From Salticus scenicus (lineage: Eukaryota; Arthropoda; Arachnida; Araneae; Salticidae), in contig CAWVNO010002549.1 in NCBI GenBank assembly GCA_963930645.1, forward strand, positions 527,201-591,200: DNA of 64,000 nucleotides, read 5' to 3'. This document shows, piece after piece, positions 1 through 12,900 of this stretch. The translations under genes and the position numbers were made by a program. The first letter of the stretch is position 1, and the number at the start of each line of letters is the position of its first letter. The notes below the pieces were generated by a model that was not told where the DNA came from, made no database searches, and saw only the letters and a list, made by a program, of their open reading frames with translations.

Positions 1-1531
1 AATTACATTTAACCATACTTTCGAATAAGAGATTTCGTCATAAGGTGAACCTCAATTTGATCTATAGAGATTAAACAGAGAGAAAAAAAATGTACGATGA
101 AAAAAATTATTCACAAGTCATAAGAATGATGAAACAAAGGTTGTTTTATGACGCTTCCAGGCGGACTGAATTTGTGATGAATGGTGCACCTATAAATACA
201 CTCCTCATTAGTAAAATAATATCTCTCTACTTGTAGTTTGACAGGAAATAAAAAGTTAGTTTATGCAAACTAGCCCCGGTCTGCCACTTTATTTAATAAT
301 ATATGAGAATATACAATATTCAAGTTGCAATTTTATTAATTTTTCTACGTAACGTAATCTTTCTTTACAAACAATACACATTATGTACAAACAACAGATA
401 TACACAGTTTACAATAAAGTAATTAAATGATTTAAAGATATTATTTTATATTTAAAATATACCGTGAAGACAGACAATAATTTGATTGTTGTTCAAGAAG
501 TTTTAATACATATACACTCTATAATAATAAAATGTATCATTTTTGTTAATATGCCTTTTTATATGTATATAATTAAAATATTAAAAAATGTTACGCTTGC
601 AGATTCATTAAACTTTATTATATTCCAGTTTTAGTTTGAAGAAGTAAAAGTCTTGTTATTGTAATTACTGCAGAATTTCATCTTCAATACGTGGCTGTCA
701 GTAGAAGCTGCAGTTTATGTAATTAATGTTAACCGGCGATCATCCAACTCTTTATATAATTAAATCACGTATATTTAGACATCTTTTCAAGGATTCACAT
801 TCTCAAGTTAGGATTAGTTTGAGAAAAGGTTTTTTTAAGACATATTATTGAAAGTAACATTCTAAGCTACATTAACAGACAAGAAATCGTAACGATTGTA
901 TTTTATTAAATCACAGTAATGAATTTTTTTTTTTTTTTTCAGGTATAGTAAATTTGGATACTTTAATGAAAAATGAAACAAATATTGTTTTATGTAAAAA
1001 ATTATAATTGATTTGCTTCTTTTTATTTTTCGATTATTTTATAGGAGAAAAAGCTATGCATATAACGTATATGTTTATTCTGCGAGAAAAATGGAAGCCT
1101 TTTTTTTTTTTTTTATTATTATTCCATTTAAATATAATTAGACATGAGACATTAAAGTTATGTAGAAAACGAGTTTACTAAATATCATTAATTTTCTCAT
1201 TTCAAAAGGAAATATTCTAAATTTAATTGTTTTAAGTTAGCTTCACTTTTCCTTTCTCTGTTTGCATTCATATTAAAAATATTTAGATAAATTTTGATTA
1301 TATATATATATATATAATAAAAAAATATATTTTAAATAAATACAACTAGAAAACAACAACGAAATCAGCCAGATAATATTAATTAACTCACATAACATTT
1401 AGGCTATCATAAGGAGAACTCCCTTATATAGTATGGAAAAAGCAGTAAGATGTTTCAAGAGCTGCTAGCAAAAACAAAACGTGCCTTAACTAAAAAGCTA
1501 GCTTATCAAGCTTTAAAAAAATACCCAAACA

Positions 1532-1578
<47 letters not shown>

Positions 1579-1596
1579 GTAGGGTAGAGTAATACG
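1..1596. other. AT-rich stretch, no gene seen
   Basis: No coding signal is visible. It holds poly-T runs near 925 and 1100 and short (TA)n tracts near 1300 and 1540-1575. A TATAAATA motif at about 191-198 could be a core promoter, but no convincing downstream exon follows, so I do not call one. Confidence 0.6.
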
Positions 1597-1598
1597 TA

Positions 1599-1811
1599 CA
1601 GTCGGTAACAAAAGTGTACGAACACTAGCAAAAATTCCTATGTAAAAAAAGTACACTTCATACGGTTTTGTTAAATAAATCCTTGTCGAACCATGTTCTT
1701 ACACTGACTAAGAACAGGATTCGACAAGGATTTATTTAACAAAACCGTATGAAGCGTACATTTTTTACATAGGAATTTTTGCTAGTGTTCGGACACTTTT
1801 GTTACCGACTG
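1599..1811. mobile_element. 213-bp palindromic Tc1/mariner-type MITE, copy 1
   Basis: The element starts CAGTCGGTAACAAAAGTG and ends with its inverse, with arms of roughly 100 bp around a short hinge (gactgactaagaac). It is flanked by TA on both sides, the target duplication of the Tc1/mariner superfamily. Other full copies at 7091-7303 and 23022-23234 have exactly the same 213-bp length and nearly the same sequence, so the family moved fairly recently. It carries no coding capacity and must have used a transposase made elsewhere. Confidence 0.88.
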
Positions 1812-2065
1812 TAATTACATTAAATTATTACCGACTAAGAAACGCAGTATAATACTAGTTAACAAAGTACATTTTCTTTTTGTTACATGTAAGTTTAATT
1901 TTATTTTTTACTGCAAAACACATACATATATATATATATTATAAAAGAAGTTCTTAGGAATAAAGTATAAAAGCGTATTTAGATTTTAAATTATTCTCTA
2001 ATTATTATTACTTAAAAATATTTCATTCCTAAATATCCTGTGCTGATTGTAGCTCCCTAAATTTT

Positions 2066-2186
2066 TAGACTGACTAAACACATGATTCGACAAGAATTTA
2101 TTTAACTAAACAGCATTACGTGCACTTTTTTTTTTATTATTATTTAGGAATTTTTGCTAGCGCTCGAATAATTCGACTGCCGACTG
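2066..2186. mobile_element. Half copy of the 213-bp MITE, degenerate
   Basis: From the hinge motif gactgacta to the terminal cgactg this matches the right half of the 213-bp MITE, with several substitutions and a poly-T expansion. The left arm is missing. It is an older, broken copy about 250 bp from copy 1. Confidence 0.65.
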
Positions 2187-2639
2187 TATATTAGACTAAA
2201 ATTAGTTAAATGTGTTATATGCATAAAAATCTTACAGTGGTTTTATTGTATATTGTAACTTTATGATTATGCATTTTTTATGCAAATATAAGATATTTCT
2301 AAAGTTTACAGACGGTTATGCAAATTAACGTCTTAGAAACTAATAAATAAAAATATGAAAAAAATGCCATGTTTTGTCTGAATATACAAAGGTTTGTAAC
2401 AAGAATTTTTTTTTTTTTTTCAAATTAATGGTTTCGTTTTAAATTAGTTGGTAGGTTACATGTACATTTAATTTCTTTCATTATTATTTGTATTAAAAAT
2501 AATATTTTAAAACATTTTCTATCGAATAATTTTTAAACGCCAAAGTAAATATTATAATGTCACAAAGTTTAGTCAGTTATTATATAGATTTCGTTTATAA
2601 TGACAGAAAACACTCGTTACTTCACTGAGAAAAAAAATA

Positions 2640-3045
2640 TACCGCCTTTCTCTAGAATGAATAAGTGGCCATTTTCTAAATCCGCTAACTAGAAATATAG
2701 ATTTCCGAGCTATGCACATAAGGCACGCCAATAAGACGAGATTATCTATAATATCTAATGTACATATATCTAGATGGTGAACCAATATTCTGAATCATTT
2801 ATATTACGAGAAATTCTCGCTTGATTTTCTAGAATTGGGTAATAAACCAAGATTATAGTTGCAGAAACCCGCTTCTTGTAGTCTCTCTTTTTTTTTTTTT
2901 TTTTTGCAGAGATTTTTAAATACTTTTGCTCTCGAGAATATAAGCAAACGCTCTAGAATTCTAATGGGGGCTTCTAGAACTTGCTTTCCAAGGGGACCAG
3001 AACTTATTAGGATGACATAGAACTATATTTCTAGAGCCACAATTT
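2640..3045. promoter_or_regulatory. Cluster of TTCTAGAA heat-shock-element-like sites
   Basis: Two exact TTCTAGAA boxes (2827-2834 and 2972-2979) and three near matches (about 2651, 2951 and 3028) lie within 400 bp. TTCnnGAA is the core unit of heat-shock factor sites. No heat-shock gene or clear TATA/ATG context is visible next to it, so chance or decayed repeat is equally possible. Confidence 0.2.
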
Positions 3046-3149
3046 AGATTCTTGATGTCAGTTACAGATTTTTTTCTCAGTGTTAAATGTATATATATAG
3101 ATATAGATAGATAGATATATAATTATCGTTAAAATTATTGTTTAGACCA

Positions 3150-3640
3150 AGCTAGTCCAAACCAAAACTCTTGGTAGGCCGCATCGGAAATCTATTTTAT
3201 TTAGGCTGGTGCACTGTATGTATAAATATATATGTGTAATATATATTTGTGAGTGTATGAATCATGTATGTATATACGTTTTTCGGGGAAGACAGTGTGA
3301 AGATTCTGAACAGAATACATTAATCTGAATTATTATCATTTATAAATTACCAATAGTATCATAATATATATATATATATATATATGACATACCTATATTA
3401 ATAACTATTAAATAAAAAAAGAATGATTATTGGATTTAATAATATTTCATTACGACAATGTGATTTTTTATGTACAATAATCGTTTAAATGTATTTTCAC
3501 TTCGAAAATTCAAAATGGATTTATTAATTTTTCAGGTAGTAACTAAAGTTGTTAAACTTTAGAAGTCGTTAGTCTCCTCGCGGGCCGCAAAAAACTACAC
3601 GGCGTGCCACATGTGCTGTGGGGGCCGCAGGTGGGCCATC
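3150..3640. mobile_element. Degenerate hAT-like non-autonomous element
   Basis: The two ends carry 'ggccgc' rich segments (taggccgcatcgg near 3175; gcgggccgcaaaa near 3581 and gggggccgcaggtgg near 3621) separated by AT-rich filler. GGCCCGCGG-type ends are common in hAT MITEs of animals. No clean 8-bp target duplication can be read, so the superfamily call is from style only. Confidence 0.35.
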
Positions 3641-3865
3641 CAGCTTTATACGATATTAATTAGAAACGATTAGTTAAAAACCTTTTTTTCATTAGTATAA
3701 ATTATTAAATTTAAATTAAAACAAAAATATGTGATTCATAAAATTGGCACAATGATAATATCAAATTTAACGCATTGGACTAAGATAATTATTTTTCTGC
3801 CCACTTACCCCCACACATAAATACGCAACGGAATTATTACAGCTTAAAATTAAATGTTTATATAC

Positions 3866-3870
<5 letters not shown>

Positions 3871-3960
<90 letters not shown>
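3871..3960. repeat. (TA)45 microsatellite
   Basis: An uninterrupted TA run of about 90 bp. Apparent Tyr-Ile repeat peptides in this region are only the translation of this microsatellite. Confidence 0.95.
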
Positions 3961-3961
<1 letters not shown>

Positions 3962-4044
3962 CCTTTGATGAAATGAAAAGAAAATCAAAGATATCATAAA
4001 ATAAATCTCCGATCTTTAAAATTTTACCTTAAGAATATTATTCG

Positions 4045-4076
<32 letters not shown>

Positions 4077-5504
4077 GCAAAAAAATTTTGATTTCAAAAG
4101 ATAAAACTCAGTGGAAAAATAAGATTGAATTATCGTTGAAAAAAAAAAAAAAAACTTAGTACTTATGATATTGTCAAATTCGTGCTCGATCAAAATCCGA
4201 AATGATTTGTGTTTTATCGAAATTGTGAAAAGAACGTGATATGATATAAAATAAACGCTCTTTGAAGTTCATTATTTGTAGAATATTTTAGGTGTTCTTT
4301 TTAGTATCCGGTGCTACTTGATAATTAATAGGTTCTTTAATGTTTCATTTAAATTTATCGTGAACAGAATGAGATTAAAAAATGTTAAATGTGTTGTTTT
4401 TTTCAATTCAAATATATAGAAAACACAAGTTATGGGCATAAGTATATCAAAATAATTTATTTAATCTTGCACTTTCACAATGTATCAACTGAATTTGTCT
4501 TACTTTTTACTTTTCTACAAATTTCCTTCTTGTAACATGACGTAAAGTTTATAAAGTCCTGTGTATAATATTTTAATGAGAAAGTATCCCTTTTTTTTTA
4601 TGTATTTTCATACATATGCAAATAGGCATTACATCTTTTCTAGAATCACTTAATCTAATTCAATAAAAAAGGAGATAGATTTTCTTTTAAAATATAAAAA
4701 AAAAACAATTAAATACAATCATGAACATTTTACACGTTACAAAATTATTCACTTGTGATTTAGTAAGTAATTTACTGATTTAAAAATTGATCTCTAATCC
4801 ATTAAAGATTTTCGTACTTCGTAAGAGATATTTCCGTACGTGGATTTTTTTTCTGTAGTTCATGAAATATTTCGTATTTTATACAAATAAATTCTTTATA
4901 TGAAGATTATCAGATCAAGATTTTATAAAATATCTCTATGGCCTTTAGGACTATTAGAAGTATGCATTTAAAATACACGGAGGGATATTAATTTATTCTT
5001 TTGTCATATTCAAAATGTACTATTCAAATCGTTTATCTCTTTAATTTTTTTGTTTTACCTCACTAGTAATTAACTTTTGCAGTTAACATTTAAAAATAGT
5101 TATAAAATATATTTTATTAAATTTAGAGAATTATTTAATAGTTAATCAATATATGGGCGAAGGTCTCCGGTTGTGGGCACAGTTTTGATTTTCGGTTTAT
5201 AACTTTAGATCGATTAACTATTATACAAATATATGAATATCAATGAAAAACTAAATTCCTTAACTAAAATTTTATAAAGTAACTGTATTGATTGCATCAA
5301 CCAGAAAAATCTTGTCACGAAGTTTGTGAAGTGGTCATTTTTGGCCAAAACAATTGTGTACCCGGTTGTAGGTACATTTAAAAATTACGCTAAAAATGGT
5401 AAATATAATCAGAAAAACCACCATAAATGCAGAAAATTACAAAATGCATTCATTTTGTAAGGATTCAGTGGCCAAAATAACGGAAAATGGCCTTTTATCC
5501 AATT
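3961..5504. other. AT-rich stretch, no gene seen
   Basis: Poly-T at about 4046-4072 and poly-A at about 4140 are the only features. Nothing that looks coding or structured was found. Confidence 0.55.
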
Positions 5505-5795
5505 TTATTCGTCGTCTTCTTCGTCCTTCAAACCAGAAGTGTAATGCTTGCAAGTAAAATATTTTGCGTGTATATCGGCACTCTTAAAATGCACTATAAG
5601 ATCCAACTCGTTGCATTGTTTTGAGCTGGCTTTTATTAAATATCGTAGAAGGTGCTCCAAACAGATTATAAAGACATCGACATCTTTATCAGACTGTGGA
5701 TGTTCCAATTTTTAGCGAGCTTGGCCAGCAGATTGACAGGTGGAGTTGCCTTACTTTTTTCAGGCTGCTAATGGAGGGTTACAGATGCTGCGAGG
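5505..5795 (-). pseudogene. Unrecognised degraded coding sequence cut by a Tc1 element
   Basis: On the minus strand a frame reads PEKSKATPPVNLLAKLAKN, then after a frame change continues with LEHPQSDKDVDVFIICLEHL and on through HAKYFTCKHYTSGLKDEEDD to a stop near 5505. The peptide has normal amino-acid balance and an acidic C-terminus, unlike translated AT-rich noise nearby. It has no in-frame ATG and an upstream stop. The Tc1 element at 5803-6390 sits immediately upstream. I do not recognise the protein; it could be an old host exon, a retropseudogene or part of another transposon. Confidence 0.25.
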
Positions 5796-5802
5796 AACTC
5801 TA

Positions 5803-6390
5803 CAGTCCCTGGCCAAATTATTAGACGCACTATAGTTTTTTAATAATTACATGTTTTGCAGCTCAGAGAATGGTTTCCAAATGGATAACCGCATTCATTT
5901 TTATGCAAGATGGAGCTCCCTGCATCACAGAACGGCCTGTTAAAGATTGTTTGGAAGTGCCAAAAATCCCTTGTTGGATTGGCCGGGTAATAGCCCAGAT
6001 GTGAAACCTACTGAAAACGTGAGGGAGCTGATGACGAGAGAAGTGGCTAAAGGTGTGATCATAAACAAAACGTAACTCTTAGAAAAGGTCATTCATGTGT
6101 GGAATCACCATCCTCAGATGCATAATTGAAGCTCGCATAGCTGCTAAAGGTGGCTCAACAAAATATTAACATTTAATTGCATTAATTTCAAATTTTTTCA
6201 AGAGTTAATAAATACATATTTTTTCTATAACTATAGTATTTTATTTGTGTTAAACAACAGGTAATAAGGTGGATAATTAAAAAAAAAATACATTGTATCT
6301 AGTAAAAACAATAAAGCTGTATAGTATCACCTGATAATTAAGATTTTACATAGAATCTTACAGTGCGTCTAATAATTTGGCCAGGGACTG
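5803..6390 (+). mobile_element. Tc1-like transposon, internally deleted
   Basis: The ends are near-perfect inverted repeats of about 28 bp starting CAGTCCCTGGCCAAATTA, flanked by TA duplications at 5801-5802 and 6391-6392. At 588 bp it is far shorter than a complete Tc1 element (about 1.6 kb), so most of the transposase is gone. The remaining internal sequence is the 3' half of the transposase (see 5880-6170). Confidence 0.9.
5880..6170 (+). pseudogene. Tc1 transposase remnant (C-terminal DDE part)
   Basis: Translated pieces in shifting frames give MQDGAPC, then DWPGNSPDVKPTENVRELM. QDGAP carries the second catalytic Asp and PxEN the catalytic Glu of the DD34E Tc1 family; WPGNSPD is also a Tc1 hallmark. 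Frameshifts and a stop break the reading frame, and the N-terminal DNA-binding half is missing, so it cannot make active enzyme. Confidence 0.85.
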
Positions 6391-6392
6391 TA

Positions 6393-7000
6393 ACAGTCGA
6401 TTTTATGGATTTCTTACCTACTAAGCAATCCTAAATTTAACCAGTACAATAAAATCCATTTCTTTTGGATCGGATTACTTTTTAGGGGTTGGCATGGCTA
6501 AAAAGACCTAAAGATACATAAAAACACTAATAAAATATGTTATGTTGACATAAACGACAATTTGTATGTCAAACACACGATTTAAATGAAACAAAAAGAA
6601 GGGCACGCACAGCCGGTTACATGAAGGTGCCTATAACCAGGAATAGCAGCCACTTTTATTATGACAGAAAAAGCAATTTTTGCCCCACATTTCGGCTGAA
6701 TCCGATATTGCATCACAAAATATAATGAATATACATTACACTTACATTTTTGAAACAATTCACTTCGATTTATAGCATTCTGAATATATTCACAAATTAC
6801 TTTTATGTTGCTTTTTTTTTCTTATGCTTGCATTTACTAAGCAAATTTGTATATTCACTTCAGTGTTAACACAAAAACTGCCTACAGTCACTATACAAGT
6901 TTGACAGTAATCAAATCCACCATATTTGCTTTCTGTTGAATGATATGGTAAATTGCCCATAACCAGAGAGTTCTCATAACAGGAGACTTTCCCCTACATG
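6393..7000. other. AT-rich stretch next to the Tc1 element
   Basis: No clear gene. On the minus strand near 6450 a short frame (DPKEMDFIVLVKF) is bounded by stops; it may be the other side of the degraded coding sequence at 5505-5795. Confidence 0.4.
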
Positions 7001-7007
7001 TATATAT

Positions 7008-7090
<83 letters not shown>
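7001..7090. repeat. (TA)n microsatellite
   Basis: About 90 bp of TA with a few CA interruptions at the left end, directly abutting the MITE at 7091. Confidence 0.93.
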
Positions 7091-7093
<3 letters not shown>

Positions 7094-7303
7094 TCGGTAA
7101 CAAAAGTGTCCGAACACTAGCGAAAATTCCTATGTAAAAATTGTACGCTTCATACGGTTTTGTTAAATAAATCCTTGTCGAATCCTGTTCTTAGTCAGTC
7201 TAAGAACATGATTTGATAAGGATTTATTTAACAAAACCATATGAAGTGTACTTCTTTTACATAGGAATTTTTGCTAGTGTTCGGAAACTTTTGTTACCGA
7301 CTG
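7091..7303. mobile_element. 213-bp palindromic MITE, copy 2
   Basis: Same ends, hinge and length as the copy at 1599. It is inserted inside a (TA)n tract that continues on both sides (7001-7090 and 7304-7391), which is what TA-specific insertion would favour. Confidence 0.88.
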
Positions 7304-7346
7304 TATATATATATATATATTTTATATATATATGTATATATGTGTA

Positions 7347-7391
<45 letters not shown>
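7304..7391. repeat. (TA)n microsatellite, right half
   Basis: TA-rich tract with TATGTATATGTGTATC interruptions; originally continuous with the tract left of the MITE. Confidence 0.85.
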
Positions 7392-7394
<3 letters not shown>

Positions 7395-8032
7395 GCATAT
7401 AATAGCATCTTATTAATTGCTGAGAACGTATTTTAAACCACTGTTGATACACAAAGTTAATACCTGAAAAAGTGAAAAAAGTTTTTCCTTTTTTATATTA
7501 AACCTTTTTCCCTAGAGAAACGGGTCACTACTCTTCATTTCTTTACATGTGACATTAATTAATTGTAATATATATGAAGATATTGAAGAACGAAGAAATT
7601 ATGGAGATCGATAGAATGCTGTAAAATCTTTTCATGAACGGCCGTATAAAGAGTCTCATTCTATTGAATGAGATTAAAGTAAACTATATATGTTTGCAGA
7701 ACACATAGCACTTTTGAAATTAAATTATAATTTTTATGTTAAAAACTTTTATGTAAACTGAAAAATGTCATGAACAGGATTTGAGTTTGAAACGTATCTC
7801 CTAAAACGTATTGCTCTTCTAATGAGCGATTCTAGACAAATACCTAAAAATACGTTTTGACCAAGGTCGATTTCTTTCTTGTAATTTGTATTTTAAAAAG
7901 CATAAAAAGCAAAAAAGATAGATATCCAGTGCATGAAACGCATCCAATCGCATTTGATTGAGATGATATATATCAGAAATAAATAAATGGTCTTCATATA
8001 AATACATATAAATAAATAAGCAAATATATATA
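7392..8032. other. No gene seen
   Basis: AT-rich sequence without repeats or coding features that I can recognise. Confidence 0.5.
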
Positions 8033-8846
8033 CAGTAACCGCCGCTTAATAAAATCACTGGTTAATAAAATCAGCCGCTTAAACTGATCAAATTGCCAGA
8101 ACCGGAATCAAATCAATGCAAATCAATTTTAAAACTGCCGTTTAATAAAATCAGCACCGCCGGTTAATAAACTCAAAAATTCTTGTCAGAAGCAAAAATA
8201 CCATTTATGCACGCAGAGCAAATTTTTATTTACACTGTATTTTTTTTTTTTTTTTTTTTAAATAAAAAGGAATTAAATACAGAAATCCTTTCGTTCTCTA
8301 TCTTTGTCGAAAATTTTACAACATTAAATTTTACACTTGCAGCAATTAAATACGCCCCATCACTTAGCTTAGGAAAAAATTTCAGGGAATGTATTCTTCA
8401 AAGAGCGATAATAAGTTACGAATTTGATTTAAATCATCAGTGACTTTTTTTTTAATTTAATTTTTAATTATTAAAAGACAATTTCTAATTCTTATTCTGA
8501 AATAACTGAGAAGCAAGATATTTAAACGGGAATATTTTAAATTGTAAAGATCGGCGTGAACTTTTAGCAAAGTAATGGTGATTTTCCTCAAAAGAAAGCG
8601 CATCGGAGCTTGGTATGTGTTTAATTCTTTTATTTTGGAGTAACACTTAAATAATTATCTGTTAAAAATGAATTAATATTCTTTATTAATTCCCTTATTT
8701 TTGAATCTATTGTAATTTCTTTTCAAATTCTGGGAAGTAACACCTTTTTCACGAGTGCATTAACGTTCGCCGGATATAAAAATCTGCCGCCTAATAAAAT
8801 CACTTTTGCTCAGAACGAATTTGATTTTACTAAGCGGCGGGTACTG
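8033..8846. mobile_element. pogo/Tigger-like non-autonomous DNA element
   Basis: Ends read CAGTAACCGCCGCTTAATAA on the left and, on the complementary strand, CAGTACCCGCCGCTTAGTAA on the right, about 24 bp of inverted repeat with TA on both flanks. The CAGTA start and TA target fit the pogo/Tigger branch of Tc1/mariner. Further copies of a CCGCyGnTTAATAAAATC-like box lie inside both ends (about 8060, 8136, 8158 and 8788), as expected for several transposase binding sites. The 814-bp body has no transposase. Confidence 0.78.
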
Positions 8847-9721
8847 TATATGATATATTATTCTGTACTCAGAGTTTATAAATTGTCGATAAATGGTCAG
8901 GTTGTCGTCAAATATAACAGGTCTTGCATTGAAAAGGCTTAAAACTTTATTTGCAGATTATTCCAGAAGATTACATGTCTGTCAAACAGCTTCAGTTTCG
9001 CCAGAAAACTCAGTTTCAATAATAGAAGTCAAAATAGAAAATCACAGCATAAACTGCATCCTGTTGAAGTTCATTTTTTTTTTCTTTTTTCAACTCATGT
9101 GATTGCATGTTTTTCTTTTTTTTTTTTTTTTTCCTTTTTTCTTCCGCCTGTAAATTCAAAGGAAAGAAATGTAAATTTATCTGTTTATAAAAATTGAGTA
9201 AAAATTTTCTAATGGATGTTTAACTGCTAAATTATATAGAGATTTATCAAGTATAACTAACTTCAACTGGTTAATGCTTAAGTTACGAGATATTGCATAT
9301 ATTACTTTACATTTAGATAAATTTTATTTTGCATTTTATATGTTGCATTTGCTAATGCTTAAAATTTTACGACCATGTAGGTGTCAAAATATCTATTTGC
9401 AGGAGATTACACTAATTTTCTTTTTTCATTTTTTTTTTTTTTTTGTCATTATCATCACAACCATATAAAGATTATCTATACCTTTAAGTACGTTTCCCAT
9501 CTGTCAGCAATGATAAAAATCGATAATTTTGTTGCTAAACTTCTTAAAAATCAATTTGTTGTGTTTACGTAATTTTCAAAACTTTGTTATTTTATGTATA
9601 CATTCTTCTTAATGTTTTAAATCAATTAAATAATCAAATTATCTAAGTGCTTTTGCATACGCCTTTTTGTTTACATAAACTGCGATGCGGAAAGCATATT
9701 CAGGGGGGGAAGTTTTCCGTC
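8847..9721. other. No gene seen; several poly-T runs
   Basis: Poly-T tracts near 9075, 9115 and 9428 and AT-rich filler. A G7-8 run sits at about 9702, just left of the large repeat. Confidence 0.5.
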
Positions 9722-9938
9722 TTTCAGGATGAGCCAAACCAATCAATTTATTAATGATTAATTAGAAATATTCCCCACAAGAAGAATTGAAAGATCAATT
9801 TTATAAAATGTGAAATGTGTAAAAAAATATTTGTAAAAGAAAAATGTGCTTGTAAGTGTGTCAATAGTGGGAAATGCTCACCTGCTGCCTATAAACATTT
9901 AGTCCTGAACGATTGCAGACTCATTTAAATTATGTTAA

Positions 9939-9971
<33 letters not shown>

Positions 9972-12900
9972 AGAAAATTATAAAATGTACATGTAAAGAA
10001 AAGTTGCCTAAAATCATTATGTAAAATTGAAGTATTTTGAAATGTTTAGCAAGAAGGTATGAGAACATTTTAATGAAGGGCTACCTATTTGTGACAACAA
10101 TGTAAACTATGTGTGAAATAAATTTGTTTGAGTGTGAAACAAGAATGAAGAAAAAAATTAGAAATAAGTTTTAAAAATATAAAACAATGTATAAATAGAT
10201 AGTACTTAAAAATATTTATGGTCTTACCAAAATAAAGTAAAGCATATTTCAAATACAAAGGCCAATATAATTTATGTAGAATTCAGCCTGAAATACTGAG
10301 AACAGATTTAACTCGTTTATCTTGTTATTCGATATAAACAACCTTGATCTTAGATGTGCAATTAAACATCACTCTTTTAAGAAGTGAAAAAGATGAGCTA
10401 TTATAATATTTATTACTTATTAAGTCTAGATATTCTATATTTATCTTTCAAAAAGTAAATTTATTTGAACTTTTATAATATATAAAGTTAATAAAATGTA
10501 TATATATTCATGTGCATTTTAAATTATCTAACAGAAAACTCAAAACTTTCAAATTCTCTAAAAGAAATTATTATGAATCTAAAAATGATTTCCTATAAAA
10601 TTGATAATATATATACCCGTATGGATTACCCAACATTTTTAATATACATATTAAATACAAGAAAAAAATACAACGTATAAATAAGTAAGAGTCCTACTAT
10701 GCAAGTAAAAATTATAATAAATATAAAACGAGAAAAAAAAAATATAAATTTAAAATTATTAATACATATATTTTTTAATTAATAAATACTAGACTTGCCT
10801 GCACCACTCAAAAATTATTTAAGTGTTATAGTATATACAAAGTTTAACTCTTTATTCATTTATTTCAAGACCAAAGAAAAAATTACTTACCAATCTTGAA
10901 AAATAATAAAAAAAAAAAATTTAAATTTCTTTTTTTTTTGAAGCATTAGAATCCTTATATTTTGCGAAACGAAACTCATATTCATTACAGCAACTTGCTC
11001 CTCCATGACAAACTAGTTCGTTTTCCTAAACTATCGAAGTTTTGAAGGAAAGTTTCAAATACAAATGTACGTAGTAGTCTTTTTGACCGAAGGAGGGAAA
11101 AAAAAAAATACTTCTAATATGTTTAAGGTTTTCCTCCTGTATGAATGCGTAGATAGTAATGGAAACATCTCATTTTTCTTTTGTGATTGCACGCAAATGA
11201 CGATTTTTTATAAAAAATTTTATAACGCAGAGTTAACTAAAGTTGGTTTGTATACTTGTCTGCAAAACAGCACACACGGGGAAAATCGGTACAAGGATGC
11301 AAATACCGCAGCCTCTGCCATGGGATGGAAATGCACAACCACTGGAAAAAGACAAAAGCCGCAGTAATTCTGTTTTAATATTACCGTAGAATTTTTGCTC
11401 ACAAGAAGAGGTGTAAAATATGATGCGGAAATTATTTTTCTTAAGTTTTTGCAAGAGAAAACACAGGTGGCAAAAATGTAGAATACGGGGTGGTTTGAAT
11501 GTACTACTTTCCGGGATGATGAAGAGTAGTTTGTGTCAGAAACAGCTGCTAGTAAATCGAGAGAAGGGCAAACCCTCCAACGTACTGTCACTCGAACAGG
11601 AAGACAGGAGTTGACAAGTCTTTTATCAGAAAAACAATCCATTGTCCCATCTATTTTTTCTTTCTTCATTTAGTAATTCTTGCAATTTTTCTTTAGCTAA
11701 ATTCAAAAAAACAATAAACTTCCTCCTTAGGTCTTTTGAAATTTTTTTGTACTAAAAGTGTAAGTAGTTATTTCAGTTTCACCAAAATCCAAGCACCATT
11801 CTAGAGTCTTTGAAAGTTTTTCAAAACCAAAAACGTGACTTTGAAGCTTCTCCATGGCAAAGTTTAAGCAACAACTTGCGAAAAATATTTAATAAAATAT
11901 ATATAAGAATAAATACAGCCCCTCTCCCCCATGTCGACCAATCTCAACTCCTGGTGCTTTGGCACCAATTTATGTTACATAATTTCTTGACGCAGCGATG
12001 ATCGTTGTATAGCGGAGATATCTGCAAGGAAATGTAAATTAGCAATAAATTCAAGCCGAAGTCCAATTGCTGTCATCAAGATGCTTTTATTGAATAAATC
12101 TTCCAAAAAGAAAATCAAGTATTAATATTTCCAACAATTTGGTACAGAGTACAGAGCGTTGTAAAACGTTGAATAATGAAGTACATAATTCCAGGGTTGA
12201 ACGTTGAGATTGTCGCATGAGATGGGGGAGAGAGCGAAAATAATTACGTGTTTATTATACTATGATCTGGAGCAGTTCTCAGATCCTTACACTAGAACAG
12301 ATCTGAGATGTCTGAAGAAAAACAGCCAAATTTTAGAAAAAACAGCCAAATTATAGTGCCAAATACTTTCATTGTTTCTCGGATAAAATGATATAAATAT
12401 TTTGAATTCGAAAGTTCGTTATTAAAAGTTATAGCCAATTATTTCGCCAATGAAATAAAACAGTCAAATTAAAATCCGTTACATCTTACGATTGGACAAT
12501 TACGATTGGACAGATATTTCTAAATTTATCTATGATGAAATAACTTGTGCAATATTGTTTGACATTAATTATTATAAATGAGTAATTTATTTAATAAATT
12601 ATACTTTGAACTGTCAGTTTTGTTGAATTTAGATGGGTAAACAAAGAGTTATTTATTAAGCAGAAAGGATTTAAATTGCATCAGTTATTGCATATTTAAT
12701 AAACAAAGCAATAAATCTATTCTTAATTATTTGAGCATTCAGGAGCATTTTGTAACGGAAAGCACATAAACTGTGATCTTTCAATAAGTCATTCTATCAT
12801 ATTAAAAGAAAATTTGTATTATTTCTTTAAATGACTTGAAAGAACAGATATAAATAAAAGTGAGCTTTTCAGATAATTTTGAATACTTTAAGTAACTTAA

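Noticed and set aside
3767..3997. ORF with long Tyr-Ile repeat
   Set aside because: It is the translation of a (TA)n microsatellite; the same applies at 6891-7103, 7213-7416 and 14957-15376.
11220..11669. 149-codon minus-strand ORF (and its copy at 18784-19233) as a gene
   Set aside because: It overlaps other ORFs on both strands, has no recognisable motif, and is present twice only because the whole 3.3 kb is duplicated.
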